NCBI GenBank assembly: GCA_025331445.1
Contig: JAIWNE010000101.1
Span: forward strand, 57,966 to 121,965
Length of the DNA stretch: 64,000 nucleotides
Direction of reading: 5' to 3'
From: Blakeslea trispora
Lineage: Eukaryota > Mucoromycota > Mucoromycetes > Mucorales > Choanephoraceae
The translations under genes were made by a program, and so were the position numbers. Position 1 is the stretch's first letter. Each line of letters opens with the position of its first letter. Below, one piece after another: positions 1 to 11,548 of this stretch. The notes under the pieces are model-generated. The model worked only from the letters and a program-made list of their open reading frames with translations. It had not been told where the DNA came from and did not search any database.

Positions 1-2691
1 ACAGATTTATAACAAAGAAAGAAAAAAGGACAATTTGGGCGAGATTTCAAGTGAACTGTTTGAAGCAATGATGGATCGAATTGAGAAAGAATGGTTTAAT
101 TTAGTAAGTTTTGAAATGTATTAAAAAAAAAGGGGGGACGCGTTTTGTTGATATCTGCTTAATGTAGGTCAAGAACTTGCCAAAAAAGACAGCAGAAGAA
201 CCTGTATTACCTGAAGATTCAAAATGTGCAGTCTGTGATGATGGAGAATGTGAAAACAGTAATGCTATTGTCTTTTGTGACGGCTGTAATCTGGCAGTCC
301 ATCAAGACTGTTATGGTATTCCTTACATACCAGAGGGCCAATGGTTATGCAGAAAATGCATGATTTCACCTGAAAACCCTGTATCATGCCTCTTTTGTCC
401 TAATGAAGGTGGTGCCTTAAAACAGACGACAACCAATCAATGGGGACATTTACTTTGTGCTGTCTGGATTCCTGAAGTCAGTTTGAGCAACAGTGTCTAT
501 ATGGAACCTATTGACAATATTGAAAGCATTCCAAAATCACGCTGGAAATTACAATGTTATATTTGCAAACGACGACAGGGTGCATGTATTCAATGTGATA
601 ATAAGCATTGTTTTGTGGCCTTTCATGTGACCTGTGCTCGATGGGCTCGTCTCTGTATGCGCATGAAACTTCACGGCACACATTATGATGGTGTTTTGTT
701 GAAAGCCTATTGTGATCGACATACACCACGCGACTATTATCATAGCACTCATCTTGAACAAGCACAGCGTTGGTTTCTGAAACATAAACATGATATGCCC
801 AGAAAACGTTATGTAGATGAAGAAGAGATAGAAGAAGACAGAAAAGAGGAAGAAGATATAAGGAAAAAGAAGAAAAAGTTGATCAAGAAAAAGAACAATG
901 CACAAGTCTTGCCTGCATCTTATAAAGCAGCAAGGGCCCATCAGCACCAGTACAATACAGCCACAGGCACACCAATTGCACCTGAACATATCTTGAATAC
1001 ATTAGAGAAATTACCGTGTATTCAAAAGGAAACAAAGATCAAAAAGAAGGTTTCAGTGATCACTACTGTCTGTCGATATTGGTCATTAAAGCGAGAGTCT
1101 CGAAGAGGAGCTCCTTTGCTGAAACGACTTCATTTAGAGGTAAAGAAAATAATGATATACACATAAAAGGGTTTAACTTTACATTTCTTTTTTTTTAGCC
1201 TTGGACCGCATCTGCCTCACAATTAAAGCAATCTGAAGTCGAAAAAGCACAAAGAGCCTCCACGCTGATGACATTAAGAGGTGATCTTGAAAAAGTGCGC
1301 ATGTTATCTGAACAAGTGCAAAAGAGAGAACGACAGAAATTAGAGCGAATTCGAAAACAGAAGGCTTATCTAGAAATGATCTTTTATCCTATTCAGTGTA
1401 TTCTACAGCCTGTACTCGATCAGCTGATTGAACTCGATAAGAAGGAACTATTTAGATACCCAGTAACGAAAGAAATAGCACCCGACTATCATGATATTAT
1501 TCAACAGCCCATGTCGTTCTCAGACATCATTCAAAAGCTCAATGATCATGCTTATGTCTCTTTGGACGAGTTTGAATACGATCTCAGTCTAATTTGGCGA
1601 AACAGTATGATCTACAACAAATCGGATACAGCCTACTTCAAGCTTGCTCAGAAACTAGAGAAAGTGATGCAGGAATTGATGTCGCACGCACGTACGAGTT
1701 ATGAACAATTGAATCCTGTGTTTGGTCTACTAGATGTAGAGATTGACCCAAACATCTTTTCTTATGGATCTACCCCACATATACCCCCTTCTTCTCTTTC
1801 CGATGACAATAGTGAGGAAGATGAAAGTAAAATCATGCCAACAAGTGATAGCACATTAAGCAGTTCGAGTCCACTCTCACTCACGCCGCCTGAGAAGCGA
1901 AAGATGGATGTAGATGATCCAGTTCCTCAAAAGAAACGTCGTCTAAGTTCGCCTGAATCTCCCAAGAAACGAGTAACGCGCAGTGTAACAGAAGGTCAAA
2001 AGCGTTCACTACGACCTCGAGCCTTAAGGGAACCAACTGCACCACCAAAAGTACAATCATCTCAAACACAGTCGACACAATCATTAGAACTATCGCAACC
2101 ATTGCAATCGCCACAGTCATCACCATCGTCACAGACATCACAACCATCACCATCGTCACAGCCATCACAGTCAACGCAACCACCCATAATAAAGCGGCGA
2201 TCCACGCGACCTAAACGTACCAGTCTTCATTATGTGGATGGCGAAATCGTATGGGCACATGTACGTGGATTTCCTCCTCATCCAGCAGAGATTGTGGAGC
2301 CCGAAAAGACAAAGAGATCCATACCCGATCGTGTAATGAAGCTACAATCTAATTTCCCTGATAAAATTCTAGTGGCTTTCTATCTTGTATCGGAAGCACA
2401 TACATGGTAAGTAGCAGATAAACGTGTTGTTTTTTAGTGTGCCCCAATGACTTGACTATTGTTACTTGTAGGGGTTGGATGGAGAAGTCCGAAATAAGCA
2501 TATTTGGTCAATTTGAGATTGATAGACATATGTTATTGAAGGCCAAAAAGACTAGAAAATCACATCGAATTCAGGAAGTAAAGCATGGTTATCAACATGC
2601 ATGTAGCTTGTTAGGCTTAGACCCTGAAGTTGCCTTAGCAGCCGTTTTCTCGCATCCTACTTCTCATTCCAATCATAATAATAAAAAGTGA
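1..2691 (+). CDS. NuA3-type PHD/bromodomain/PWWP chromatin protein (BRPF/Nto1-like), 5' partial
   Basis: This is probably the scaffold subunit of a MYST histone acetyltransferase complex (yeast NuA3 Nto1, animal BRPF). Exons are <2-103, 168-1139, 1199-2406 and 2472-2691, with consistent phases. About 833 residues are visible and the first exon is open to the window edge. Domain order from the window start: the tail of an enhancer-of-polycomb-like segment (EKEWFNLVKNLP, spanning the first intron), a PHD finger at about 55-105 (CAVCDDGE...CDGCNLAVHQDCYG), an extended Zn-knuckle/PHD module to about 222 (CLFCPNEGG, CIQCDNKHCFVAFHVTCA), a Lys/Glu-rich stretch, a bromodomain at about 421-513 (YDLSLIWRNSMIYN), a Ser/Gln/Pro low-complexity linker, and a C-terminal PWWP (GEIVWAHVRGFPPHPAEI). 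PHD-ZnK-PHD plus bromodomain plus PWWP is specific to the BRPF/Nto1 family. Yeast Nto1 lacks the last two domains, so the layout is animal-like. The second intron position splits the PWWP. Function is inferred from family. Confidence 0.93.
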
Positions 2692-3822
2692 AGGATAGGT
2701 GTATATTTGTACAGCATTCAAATTGTCTTTAAAAAAGCAATCTTTAAGTTGGATATGATGAGACACCACTTTGTAATACCTTGAAAGATGACAAGTGACA
2801 AAAGATAAAAAGCAGTCCATCCTTCATTGAGAATCTTTTAGGGTGTATGTATTTCTCTTTGACAGCTCTCTGCAGGTCGTTGACTATCTCTCTATTGCCT
2901 TCATATTTAATATTGTTAGATCAGAAAAGTAGTCTCTATGATGAATTTTTTTTTTATATAACAGGCACGAATAAAAGATAGATTCTGAAAGAATTGTCTC
3001 TTTGTTTGGGGCTCCATTCTATTTTATGAAAAGTAAAAAGGAATCAGTGCCAATTTCTGTATATGAGCATAGATCACCAACTTTTCCCAAGCATGCATCC
3101 CATTCCACAAGTAGCAAATTGTTCTTTTTTTTTTTTTACCACCAGAGTTCTTTTGATGTATTCTGACGATAGACGGTAAAGCCTTTATTACTTGATTCCT
3201 TAGCCGCAAGAGATAGTGTGTATACAAAGTTTAAAGCAAAATTTAGTAAGCATTTTTAGATTAGTTCAAGCTCATTTGTATCTGCCAACCAATCATCGGT
3301 TATTATCATGATAAACTCTCTCTCTCTTTCTTTCTTTCTTTGTCTCAAATCAATAGTGAAAAAAAAAAAAGAAAAAAAAGGGGGGAGAATAGATATTGGT
3401 CATCAATCAAGTATGAAGCATTCTTCAAGACAATGAATTTGATTAAAGAAAAGAGTAGAATTACTCAATTAAAGAAAGATATCAAGCTTGAGTCACTTTA
3501 AAAGTACGAGGAAAGACTAACACAAAGATGCTGAGCTCTTGTCATGCAAATAATGTTTATCCTGTCTGTTGAAAACCCGCTGTATTTTTTTTTCCATTGA
3601 TTATTTCGTACCCTGAACTACACGTGCTGTGTATCTTCTTTGTTTAACCTTTTACATCATTTATATAACCCTTTTTTTTTTTACCAGAAGAGTGGGGGAA
3701 ACTAAATAGAGTATAATATAGGTGATGCATTTATTATTTACAGATATTTAGAAAGATGTTGATAAGTTGGTATAGTGAATACAAGTTATTCATATATATA
3801 TAGTTGATGTAATATAAATAGT
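2692..3822. other. intergenic, no gene seen
   Basis: This is the AT-rich 3' flank shared by two convergent genes. It holds several T or A homopolymer runs and one A-run passing directly into a G-run near 3361-3386. A CACGTG palindrome lies at 3621-3626. Short reading frames here lack splice context and biased composition. Confidence 0.6.
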
Positions 3823-4110
3823 TTAAGCTGACATCCAGATGGGCTTAAATTGATAGGAAGAAGGTGCTGTCATGGCTTTTGGTGTGTTTAATTCGATCGT
3901 TTTTGAGTCCTCTTCTGGTAAGAGGTCAGGAAAAGATACATAGGTTTTCTCAAAAGCCGAGACTTCTTGTTCTTCCCCTTCGTCAGATTCAATTGAGTAA
4001 ATGGAAAAAGCAGTGTATTTGCATGGACTTGATGGATATTTGTGCTCTACCGAATATCCCGTAGTGATAGATTGAATGTACTGTTGAACGAGTGGTGATT
4101 GAAGATGCAT
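3823..4110 (-). CDS. small hypothetical protein, 95 aa
   Basis: I do not recognise this protein. It is a single-exon frame of 95 residues starting at the ATG at 4110 (MHLQSPLVQQ); the longer frame begins with a non-ATG codon and was not used. The protein is acidic in the middle (SDEGEEQEVSAFEK) and Pro/Ser-rich at the end, with no signal peptide or membrane segment. A TATA-like element (gttatataaac on the minus strand, about 4179-4190) sits roughly 70-80 bp upstream of the ATG, which supports a real promoter. It could be a short regulatory or disordered protein specific to this lineage, or a chance frame. Conservation in other Mucorales would settle it. Confidence 0.45.
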   Translation of the reverse strand: MHLQSPLVQQYIQSITTGYSVEHKYPSSPCKYTAFSIYSIESDEGEEQEVSAFEKTYVSFPDLLPEEDSKTIELNTPKAMTAPSSYQFKPIWMSA

Positions 4111-4140
4111 GATTAAAAGAGAGGAGAGAAATGGGGACAA

Positions 4141-6078
4141 AAAAGAAAAGGATAAAAAATAGCTGAAAAGTAACTTTTCAGTTTATATAACAAAATGGTC
4201 CTTGTGTAATTTGACATAAAAAGTAAAGAGACAGATGATGTTCAAATTCAGCAAAACCATGCGTGCACTCTACATCATAGTCTTAAAATAATGCTAAAAA
4301 TGGGGCTCTTTTTTTTTTTCATTTACTCACTCTTTTTCAGTTGAATGAGCAAAATAAGCAGGGAGCTCATAAGGAAAGAAAGGTAAAGTATCTCCCTAAA
4401 AAAATACCAACATCGGCATTATTTTACCGAAAGTCATACGAAAAATTGGAACAAAAAAAAATTTTTTTTTTTAAACGATTGTTCCGGACCCCTATCGCAG
4501 GTAGATCTTGTTGAATGTCACACCTCGTTATAAACGGAATCACCATGCGACTAATTAATGAATGTTGCCACACCAACCAATTGCAAGTCTGACTTTTTTC
4601 ATACTCAATCACATTCTGATCAGCATTTCACAATTGATCCAAGAGTTTTTTGTTAAATTATTCTTATCTCAGCAAGAACAACAGCCAATAAACAAATAAA
4701 TGTCAATAAAGAACATATAAAAAAGAAAACGCCAATTAGCTCTGAATGAATTCCATCTTATTTACAGACAATACATGTTTATATGAAGGGGGCACAAGTT
4801 CTGATAAAAGACGTTAACTGCTGTAAAGTCAATGATAGGTAACAAGACAAATGCGAGTCATTTTGTTAGACGGCTCTTTTTTCGGCCACCATCATGTATT
4901 GTCTGGTGCTCACCCCCCTCTTTTATATATATATATATAAACAATAGATCAAATTCTGCTTATTTGAATTCAATTAAATCAAATGTTTAGCCACATATCC
5001 TCTATTGCTTGATCTTTGTAAACTTCAATTTGTTCTATTTTAAGGAAAACAAAGAAAATCATTCTGTATAGTTTCATGCAACCTTCATTTCCATTGTCCT
5101 AAAGATTGTTGCCAAATTCAATCGTTGGATAATTGTCTTGCCTTTTAGTTATAGGTCAATTGTAGTTGTCCTTTATATAACACATCAATTTCAATCATAG
5201 CCTTTCCCCCCCCCCTTTTTTCTATGAAATGACTGTGAGGGAGGGCAAGTTTTTTTTTTTTCGTTTTAGAGATAAAATTGATATATTCCATGTTTCTTGT
5301 AGAACATCATTACCAACTGTATTATTCTATGGTTAGTGTGTCTGGATGTTAGAAGCTAAATAACTGACCTATTGAATTGGCTTGGTTTAATCTACCCATT
5401 TTAGTATGAGAGCATGAGAATTAGAGATGTATTCTTTGTCTAGAGCACCAGTTGCTATACATTGTGTGATATAAAGTAGAAATCGATTTTAAGCCAATCC
5501 CTTCTTCTCCTTAATTTCATCTTTCAGTAAACTCTGAGAAAACATGTATAGATTCATTGAGTCATTAAAGAAAGAGAGAGCAGATATTGGGATTGCCATT
5601 TCTCTCAAGAAAATAAAAACACCATCAAAACATAGCCTACTTCAAGCAAGTCTAAAAAAGGTAAAAAATTAAATTTGACTTTCAGTTCATGTTGTACAAG
5701 ACATCACCTTGGTAGATCAACAGAATAGAATAGTAAGCCAAAAAAAAAGAGAGAAATTAATACAAGTGCAACAAGAAGCTATCATAGCAGAGACTTTCTT
5801 CTTTTGCATTTGAATAGAGTAATAAAGGCTCCTTTATTTTTTAAAAAAAAGGAAAGAGAAAAGAGCATATCTGATATAGACATGACCAATGATTATCATA
5901 GCGTAGAATGTAAGAAGTGAAAAAAGTGTTTATTTTGAAAGAAATGGTAAATACAGCCTTCAATGCAACATCATGTGACCGTGTTCAATACAGAATAGAT
6001 GTGATCATTCCTTTTGTAATTTTCTGCATTTCTTTTTCTCTCTCTCTCTTCTTTTGTCAATTTTCTTTAATCTTTGCT
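4141..6078. other. intergenic, about 1.9 kb, no gene seen
   Basis: The sequence is AT-rich with no supported gene. It contains a (TA)n run near 4923-4940 following a C/T block, and a C-run passing into a T-run at about 5206-5220. The stretch just before 6079 is pyrimidine-rich (TCTCTCTC) and probably is the 5' leader or core promoter of the next gene. No tRNA-like box was found. Confidence 0.55.
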
Positions 6079-7052
6079 ATGGATGCAGAATGTCATTCTA
6101 TTGTGATTGAATACTTGATTCACAATTGCTTCAAGAATACTGCTAATGCTCTTATTAAAGAAAGACAAAAACTTCAGTTGTGCAATAAAACACTATCACT
6201 AAATGGAGATTTAAAGAAGTGTAAGGGAATTTTCTACCATTTAATTTTATTGTGTGAACATTAAGCTGAATCTAATCATCATAATGATAATAGCAATAGA
6301 AAATGGTAATGTGTACAATCGAAAAAGCATCCTATGGTAAAGCTTATATATATATGTATATATATATATAAAACCTATTTCTGTTAGATATCCAATGGCA
6401 GCTATTAGACGCAAGAAAAAGCAAGTGAGAAATATAGACATATATTTAGTAGTGCATGTTCTCACCTTCTGTATGGGTTATGTTGGCTTACAGGTCTAGT
6501 ACAAGCAGTTAGAGAAGGCAATATTACAATAGCGTTTGAATTGATTCAGCAGTACTTTCCATCGTTAATGCAAGGTTCAATACCTTCTTCAGAGCATATT
6601 CTATTTAAAATGAAATGCCAGCAGTTTATAGAGATCATTCGTTCTTCCTGTTCTACTTCAGAATTGGAAGCTATTCGATATGCACAAATTCACCTTCGAC
6701 CTACGCATCCTCAAGACAAAGAATTGGTGAAAGAGGTGACAGCTCTTATTGCCTACACTGACCCATACAAATCTCAATCAAAGTACTTGCTGGCCCAAGA
6801 AAGACGTGAGCAACTTGCTTCCGAGTTAAATCATACTCTGTTAGGTAAACTAAAGTGCTAAAATTGAATCATATTCTATATCTTCTTATTGCTTTTTTTT
6901 CTCTCTCTCTCTCTCTCTCTCCCTCAGCAGCCTGTTGCAGTTTGCCAATAGAAACATCAATCGAGAGACTCACTAGGCAGTATTCAGTCATAAAAAAGGA
7001 ATTGGAAGAATATTCATCCAACTGTAGCTATAGAGAAAAATTGGCGATTTAG
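6079..7052 (+). CDS. LisH-CTLH-CRA protein, GID/CTLH ubiquitin ligase subunit-like (Gid8/RanBPM family)
   Basis: Exons are 6079-6220, 6388-6420, 6494-6844 and 6928-7052, giving 216 residues, close to Gid8/TWA1 (about 228). Residues 1-34 form a LisH motif (IVIEYLIHNCFKNTANAL). The CTLH segment continues across two introns (WQLLDARKSLVQAVREGNI, then AFELIQQYFPSL), and a CRA region follows (RYAQIHL, LIAYTDPYKS). In this family such proteins scaffold the GID/CTLH E3 ligase that degrades gluconeogenic enzymes. The length fits Gid8, but the CRA wording is closer to the RanBPM C-terminus, so the subunit identity is open. Intron 2 keeps the frame only with a GC donor (GCAAGT at 6421) and AG acceptor at 6492-6493. 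Intron 3 ends in a (CT)n tract and a CAGCAG tandem acceptor (6925-6930). The ATG at 6079 was chosen because the LisH begins there; an upstream in-frame start only adds a T-rich leader translation. Confidence 0.85.
6901..6923 (+). repeat. (CT)n microsatellite in an intron
   Basis: A run of CT dinucleotides forms the polypyrimidine tract directly before the last-exon acceptor of the LisH gene. Length variation here could affect splicing. Confidence 0.9.
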
Positions 7053-7222
7053 ATAAATCATTATTTCTTTAACAGACTTTGCTTTCAAAAAGAAAGAAAC
7101 TTGTTTGGTTTATTAGTTTATTTTATTGTTTTTTTTATAGCAAAAAAAAATGCCTTTCTTCTAAAACGAAGAAAAAAGACAAATGTTTACTGGTCAGAAA
7201 AAAAAAAAGAGAAAGAGCCCGT

Positions 7223-7878
7223 TTAGATTTCATTGACAACAAGAGCTATTGAAAAAGTTAGTCATGAATTATTATAAAAAAAAAAAAAGCTAAACAGTAA
7301 CTTACCAGGAGGGAGAGATTGCTTGAGCTTAGCGGCCTTGGACTTGTCCTTGACAACGAGAGTGTAAAGGTAGCGAGAGCATCTGACCTTGAACTTGACA
7401 GAGTCAGCATTCTTCTTGATGCGGGCGGCTAAACAAAAGAAAAGGGAAAGAGTTGGTGATGTGCAGCATGGGGTTACAATTACACAACTTACATTGAGCA
7501 TCCTTTCTACGGGCAATTTCGAGGAATTGCTTGATATCCTTGATTTGTTGAGGCTGTGATTAAGAAACGAAAAATCAGTACAAACGCATACACATAAACA
7601 AGCCCACTTTGTTTGATAGAGACGGCAAACAGAATAAGAAGGTGATAAGGAAATAGAGCACTTGAGGTTGTATAAGCCTGATGTGTTTATACTGATCGAT
7701 TCTATTGTATTCTCTCTCTCATGTTGATTATGATGGTTATCAACATTTGTATTCAACTATCCATCCAATTGTTATTGATTCCGTTCTCTGTTCGTTGCCT
7801 GTTCATCCATCCATTTCTTTGCCATCTCTCTGTCATCAAACAGTGGGGCTATCACATTGACAGATGATAGCTTACCAT
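7223..7878 (-). CDS. RPL38: 60S ribosomal protein L38 (eL38)
   Basis: This is a component of the large ribosomal subunit. Minus-strand exons are 7876-7878 (the ATG alone), 7493-7553, 7306-7428 and 7223-7245, summing to 69 residues; eL38 is normally 69-80. The product reads [20 protein letters not shown], then [20 protein letters not shown], and ends [15 protein letters not shown], matching the family throughout. The first coding exon is exactly the start codon followed by GTAAG, a common arrangement for fungal ribosomal protein genes. Intron 1 is 322 bp, several times longer than other introns in the window. The last exon encodes only seven residues and the stop. The gene is convergent with the LisH gene (170 bp between stops). 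The upstream minus-strand leader is pyrimidine-rich near the ATG. Confidence 0.96.
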
Positions 7879-9820
7879 CGCTACTATATGTTCGGAAAGA
7901 GAAAGATCTTTACAATTTTACCATTTGATCGTAGCCTTTAGCATCTGCCCCCCAATTTCTTATTTCCTCTCTTCTTTCCTCCTCCCCCCCCCCCTTTTTT
8001 TTTTTAATTCAAAGAGAAAGTCCGAAGAATTTTGACAAAGTCCGGATATGTATTTCTACCGGACATTTCTGCAAATAAATATTTTCATAAATGCCTACAA
8101 TGGCAATCTAATCCAAGGAAGGAGTTCTGCAGAAGGAGTATCAACCCCAGTGCTAATATTCTTCTTTTGAATGAATTAATGTTCAAGTTGTTTCAAATAT
8201 GAAAACAAGACTATTCTTTTAAATTCTTTTTTGTTTTGTAATATATTCAAAAGCATTCATCCTCTCAGCTTTTAAAAAAACAAAACAAAAAAAAAAGGAA
8301 AACATATGAATGTTGAGAATGCTGGTATATCAAAATGCTAAATCATTCAGAGCCATGAAGCAAAATTCTTTTGTTGGATTGATTCTCGCCAAAGAAAAGT
8401 ACAAGTTGAATGGAGATCTAAACACTGTCTCTCACAAAGCCAATAACCATGATAATTATTCAAATACAATTTTCCAACTTGTTAGCATAACTATTGATTA
8501 TTTCATTCTCCCCCCCCCAAGATTCATCTATTTAGCAGAAATACACACATACAGAAACCTATAAGCAAAGCTCCTTTGTTATAAACACCAGTCCTTCATA
8601 AAATTTGATTGTCAAGGAAAAGCATAAACGAATGTTGAAGGATCAGTACAAAAGTTGAACAAAGATATCACACGAGCGAACATTTAAGGATAAAAGTACA
8701 TTTTATTGCTATTCGGACAAAAAGTCAACATGTACTTGCTCTGCCCTTTTTGTTGTTGTTGGTTTCTTGATAACTAAACACCAATACAACTTTCTGAGTT
8801 CAAGGTTAAGTGTGGAGCGAAGGGAAATAGCGTGCGAAATTGAAACTGTTTATGTTTTGATCAAAATTCATTTGTCTATAAGAAAACATACTTGTAGCGC
8901 CTAATCCAATGACTCGTATGTTTGTTTGTCTGCCATGTCTTGCCTAGACTTTTCTTTAGTCATCAAAGATGAAAGATTGTTTCAAAGTCAAAACTATTGT
9001 CTTTCATGTACCGTAACCTGTTCAGCACTAATTTCTTTGCGATTGATGTTCTTTAAATGCTTGATCATTTTCCTTGAGTCTCTCTTTTTTTGTTTTGTTT
9101 GACTACAATTCAAATAGTGGATCTTTGGATTGAATAAGAGTTGGTTGTTTGAAATTGTCAGAACAAAGTTATACTGCAACAGTTGACTTTTTTTTTTTTT
9201 TGATACAATTTATGCCGTATTTTCAAAGGGAGAGGGGAAAGAAGAATTGGGTTTCAGACAGTGCTGAAATACGAGAATCTTGACAAAATCGAAATTGAGG
9301 TGTTTCTTTCTAAACAAGCGTCAAATTGCATGAATCAAGCACAGATGAAGCTTGAAGAATATGTGGGCTTTGAGTATACATTGTGTACACAACTAAAAGT
9401 GTAATTTGACAGTGGAACAACTCCAAACGGATAGAAAAGCTATTTTAAGTTTTGCGTTCCTTTTCCAATGAATGACTAATCAAAGACTTCTTGTTGAGCC
9501 ATAAAGGGCTTTTGAGAGAGAAACTTGTAGGGAAATCGACTTTTCAGAGCAACTAAAATAAAGACACCATAAAAATAGATGTTTCCTAGGAAAAGGGTTT
9601 TCCTATAAATACATCATTCTTTGCCCATATTTTAAATTTAGCATAAAGTTTACTTACCAAGTTGTGCTAAAAATGGCTTTTTTTTTTGCACTGATCTTGA
9701 AATCAAGACAAAAAAAAATGTTTATCTGCCTCCCCCTCTTTTTTTTTTTTTGTTTATTTTGTCTCTTTCTCTCTTTTTTTTTACCAAGAAAAAAAAAGGA
9801 AAGACTCAAGTTTAGTGGAT
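7879..9820. other. intergenic, about 1.9 kb, divergent promoters
   Basis: This spacer lies between the divergent L38 gene and the coiled-coil orphan. It contains C-runs passing into T-runs (about 7984-8006, and a C-run near 8509-8518) and several poly-T tracts near 9185, 9741 and 9773. Short frames (for example 8310-8564) show no coding bias or splice context. It presumably holds both promoters; I see no recognisable operator. Confidence 0.55.
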
Positions 9821-11031
9821 ATGCTACCTAACCATAGCAACAATAGCAGTAGCAATCTTAGTATCAGTAGTATCAGCAATCTGAGCAACTTGAGCTTAAA
9901 TAACCATAGCAACCATAATATTAGTAACATTGAAAATACAACACATACTGGTTTCTCAGACAAGCTATCATTGTCAGATATTACTGTAGCAGAAATCCTT
10001 GATACCTACAAGCATGATACCGAACTTTTGAAACACATCCTTGCAGCAAAAACTGAAGAAGACAAAGTAAGCCTAAAAAAAAAAGAGGACTACGGAAATA
10101 GTTGTATTTACATCTTATTTAATAGAGGAGAGGGGCAGAAGAAATAAGAAGAGCGGAAGAAGCAAGGCTACAGTCAAAGTTTATTGACTTACAGCTTGAC
10201 CAGCACCGACAATCATCCGTGCTAGATGATTCTTCACTAGGTAAAAAATAACAATCACCATAAACACATACGCATGCGTCTCTAAACCTTAAAATTCGAT
10301 CACAAGGTCTATCTGCCAGTGATTGGCTATCCCAAGTAAACAGTAATGATCTCTTGTCACCCTCTTCTTTTTTGAACAATACCCCACCATCACCTTCCCA
10401 CCTACAACCGTTGTCACCATATACCTTATTTGAAGTCCCATTTGCAGATCTAAATCTATCTGCACCTTCCTCTCCAGAAGCAAATAAAAATACACCTGTT
10501 CTTGTAGAGAAGATTACTCTGACAGATGATCCTCCCATGAGTCTTCAAGATGTACAAGAGAATGATACACAAAACAAACCGTCCGACACACTCACTCCAC
10601 CCATACCACCAACACCAAAAGAAAGAAATTCTTGCAAACGAACATTATCACGTACCCGATCTACCCGAAAACCATCCATTAAAGTGTTGGCAAAAAAGAA
10701 CAGATCGCAGCCGAGTAGTACGGTAACTGAGGATAAGAGTCATGATGTGGATGAGTCTGTTGAAAAAGTCAAGGAAGATCTACCGTTAGATCATGATAAA
10801 GTGATGGAAGCCTTAAGAGCCAAGCTTCAACGATCGACTCAACAGCAAAAAGAACAAAAGAGTGTCAAGGAAGAAATCACAAGCATGTCTCCTTCGGGGA
10901 TTCTGTTGCTAGACTTGAAGAATCCTCGAAGATCGTTTCCTGTTCGCCCAAAGACAACACCTCGTGCATCGGTCGTCAAAAGGCCTAATTCTTTTGTTTC
11001 TGCTCATAAACCCAAGGAACAATCTCTGTAA
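9821..11031 (+). CDS. uncharacterised protein with Asn/Ser repeats and a charged coiled coil
   Basis: I do not recognise a named family. Exons are 9821-10066, 10126-10240 and 10307-11031, giving 361 residues. Residues 1-45 are Asn/Ser/His-rich low complexity. Residues about 55-115 (VAEILDTYKHDTELLKHILA, then EEDKRRGAEEIRRAEEARLQ) predict a long amphipathic helix or coiled coil across intron 1. The rest is disordered, Pro/Ser/Thr-rich with S/T-P sites (SPLSPYTLF, TPPIPPTPKE) and basic patches (KRTLSRTRSTRKPS), suggesting a phosphorylated, possibly nuclear regulator; that is inference. The ATG at 9821 was chosen over a GTG six bases upstream. It lies about 500 bp upstream of the Mrc1-like gene on the same strand. 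Confidence 0.75.
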
Positions 11032-11548
11032 ATAAATAAAAATTGGGGAGCAGTTCTTACTTGTTCCCTCCTCCCACGCGACTGACAGCCTGTCTTGGAT
11101 AATTCATGAACGTGGCATACTCTGTGATTTGTGTTGAAGGCACGTTTATTTAGACAAAGTAAAAAAAAAAAAAATTGTCAAATATACGGCCAATTAAAAC
11201 AAAAATCTGCTTCTAAACTCATTTGAAATAAACAAAAGACTCAACAATAAGAAAATGGCTCTTCAATTTTTTTTAAGAGTCAGAATGATGGTGATAGAAC
11301 AAAGACATACCATTGTTGAATTTCTTTTATTCATTTCCAATCTACTTGCAAGTTTGGTTGTTTTTTTTTAAAGAGAATCATTACGAAAGAAAACCCATAC
11401 ACATAACACGCCTCTCTCTCTGTCTCTTCTCGAAACGCGGAATTGAGTCACGTAAAAAAAAAAGACGCGCATTTTCTATAATAATAATAATAAAAAAAAA
11501 GAAACGCGTCTGAATTATCTTTTTTTTTCCAACTCCTGAATTATAATT
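11032..11548. other. intergenic, Mrc1-like gene promoter region
   Basis: This 517-bp spacer is AT-rich, with poly-A runs and a (TAA)n-like stretch at 11478-11494. Its notable content is the ACGCG cluster annotated separately. Confidence 0.6.
11435..11509. promoter_or_regulatory. cluster of MluI cell-cycle box-like sites
   Basis: Three ACGCGN cores lie at 11435-11440 (ACGCGG), 11465-11470 (ACGCGC) and 11504-11509 (ACGCGT, a perfect MCB), that is 114, 84 and 45 bp before the Mrc1-like ATG. In yeasts the MBF factor binds ACGCGT upstream of G1/S genes, and MRC1 is a known target there. The window is AT-rich, so three cores within 75 bp is unlikely to be chance, but binding is inferred. Confidence 0.6.

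Noticed and set aside
1881..2183. 100-codon minus-strand frame (Met/Val-rich)
   Set aside because: Antisense shadow of the Ser/Gln/Pro low-complexity linker of the bromodomain gene.
4470..4540. Possible tRNA (tgttccggacccc patch)
   Set aside because: No A/B box pair and no cloverleaf could be folded by eye.
5917..6078. N-terminal extension of the LisH protein with a hydrophobic segment
   Set aside because: It only translates a T/C-rich leader; the LisH motif starts right after the ATG at 6079 and family members begin there.
7554..7875. C/D-box snoRNA in RPL38 intron 1
   Set aside because: A C-box-like TGATGA is present but no D box at a suitable distance and no terminal stem.
8310..8564. 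84-codon plus-strand frame
   Set aside because: Random-looking composition, no promoter or splice context.
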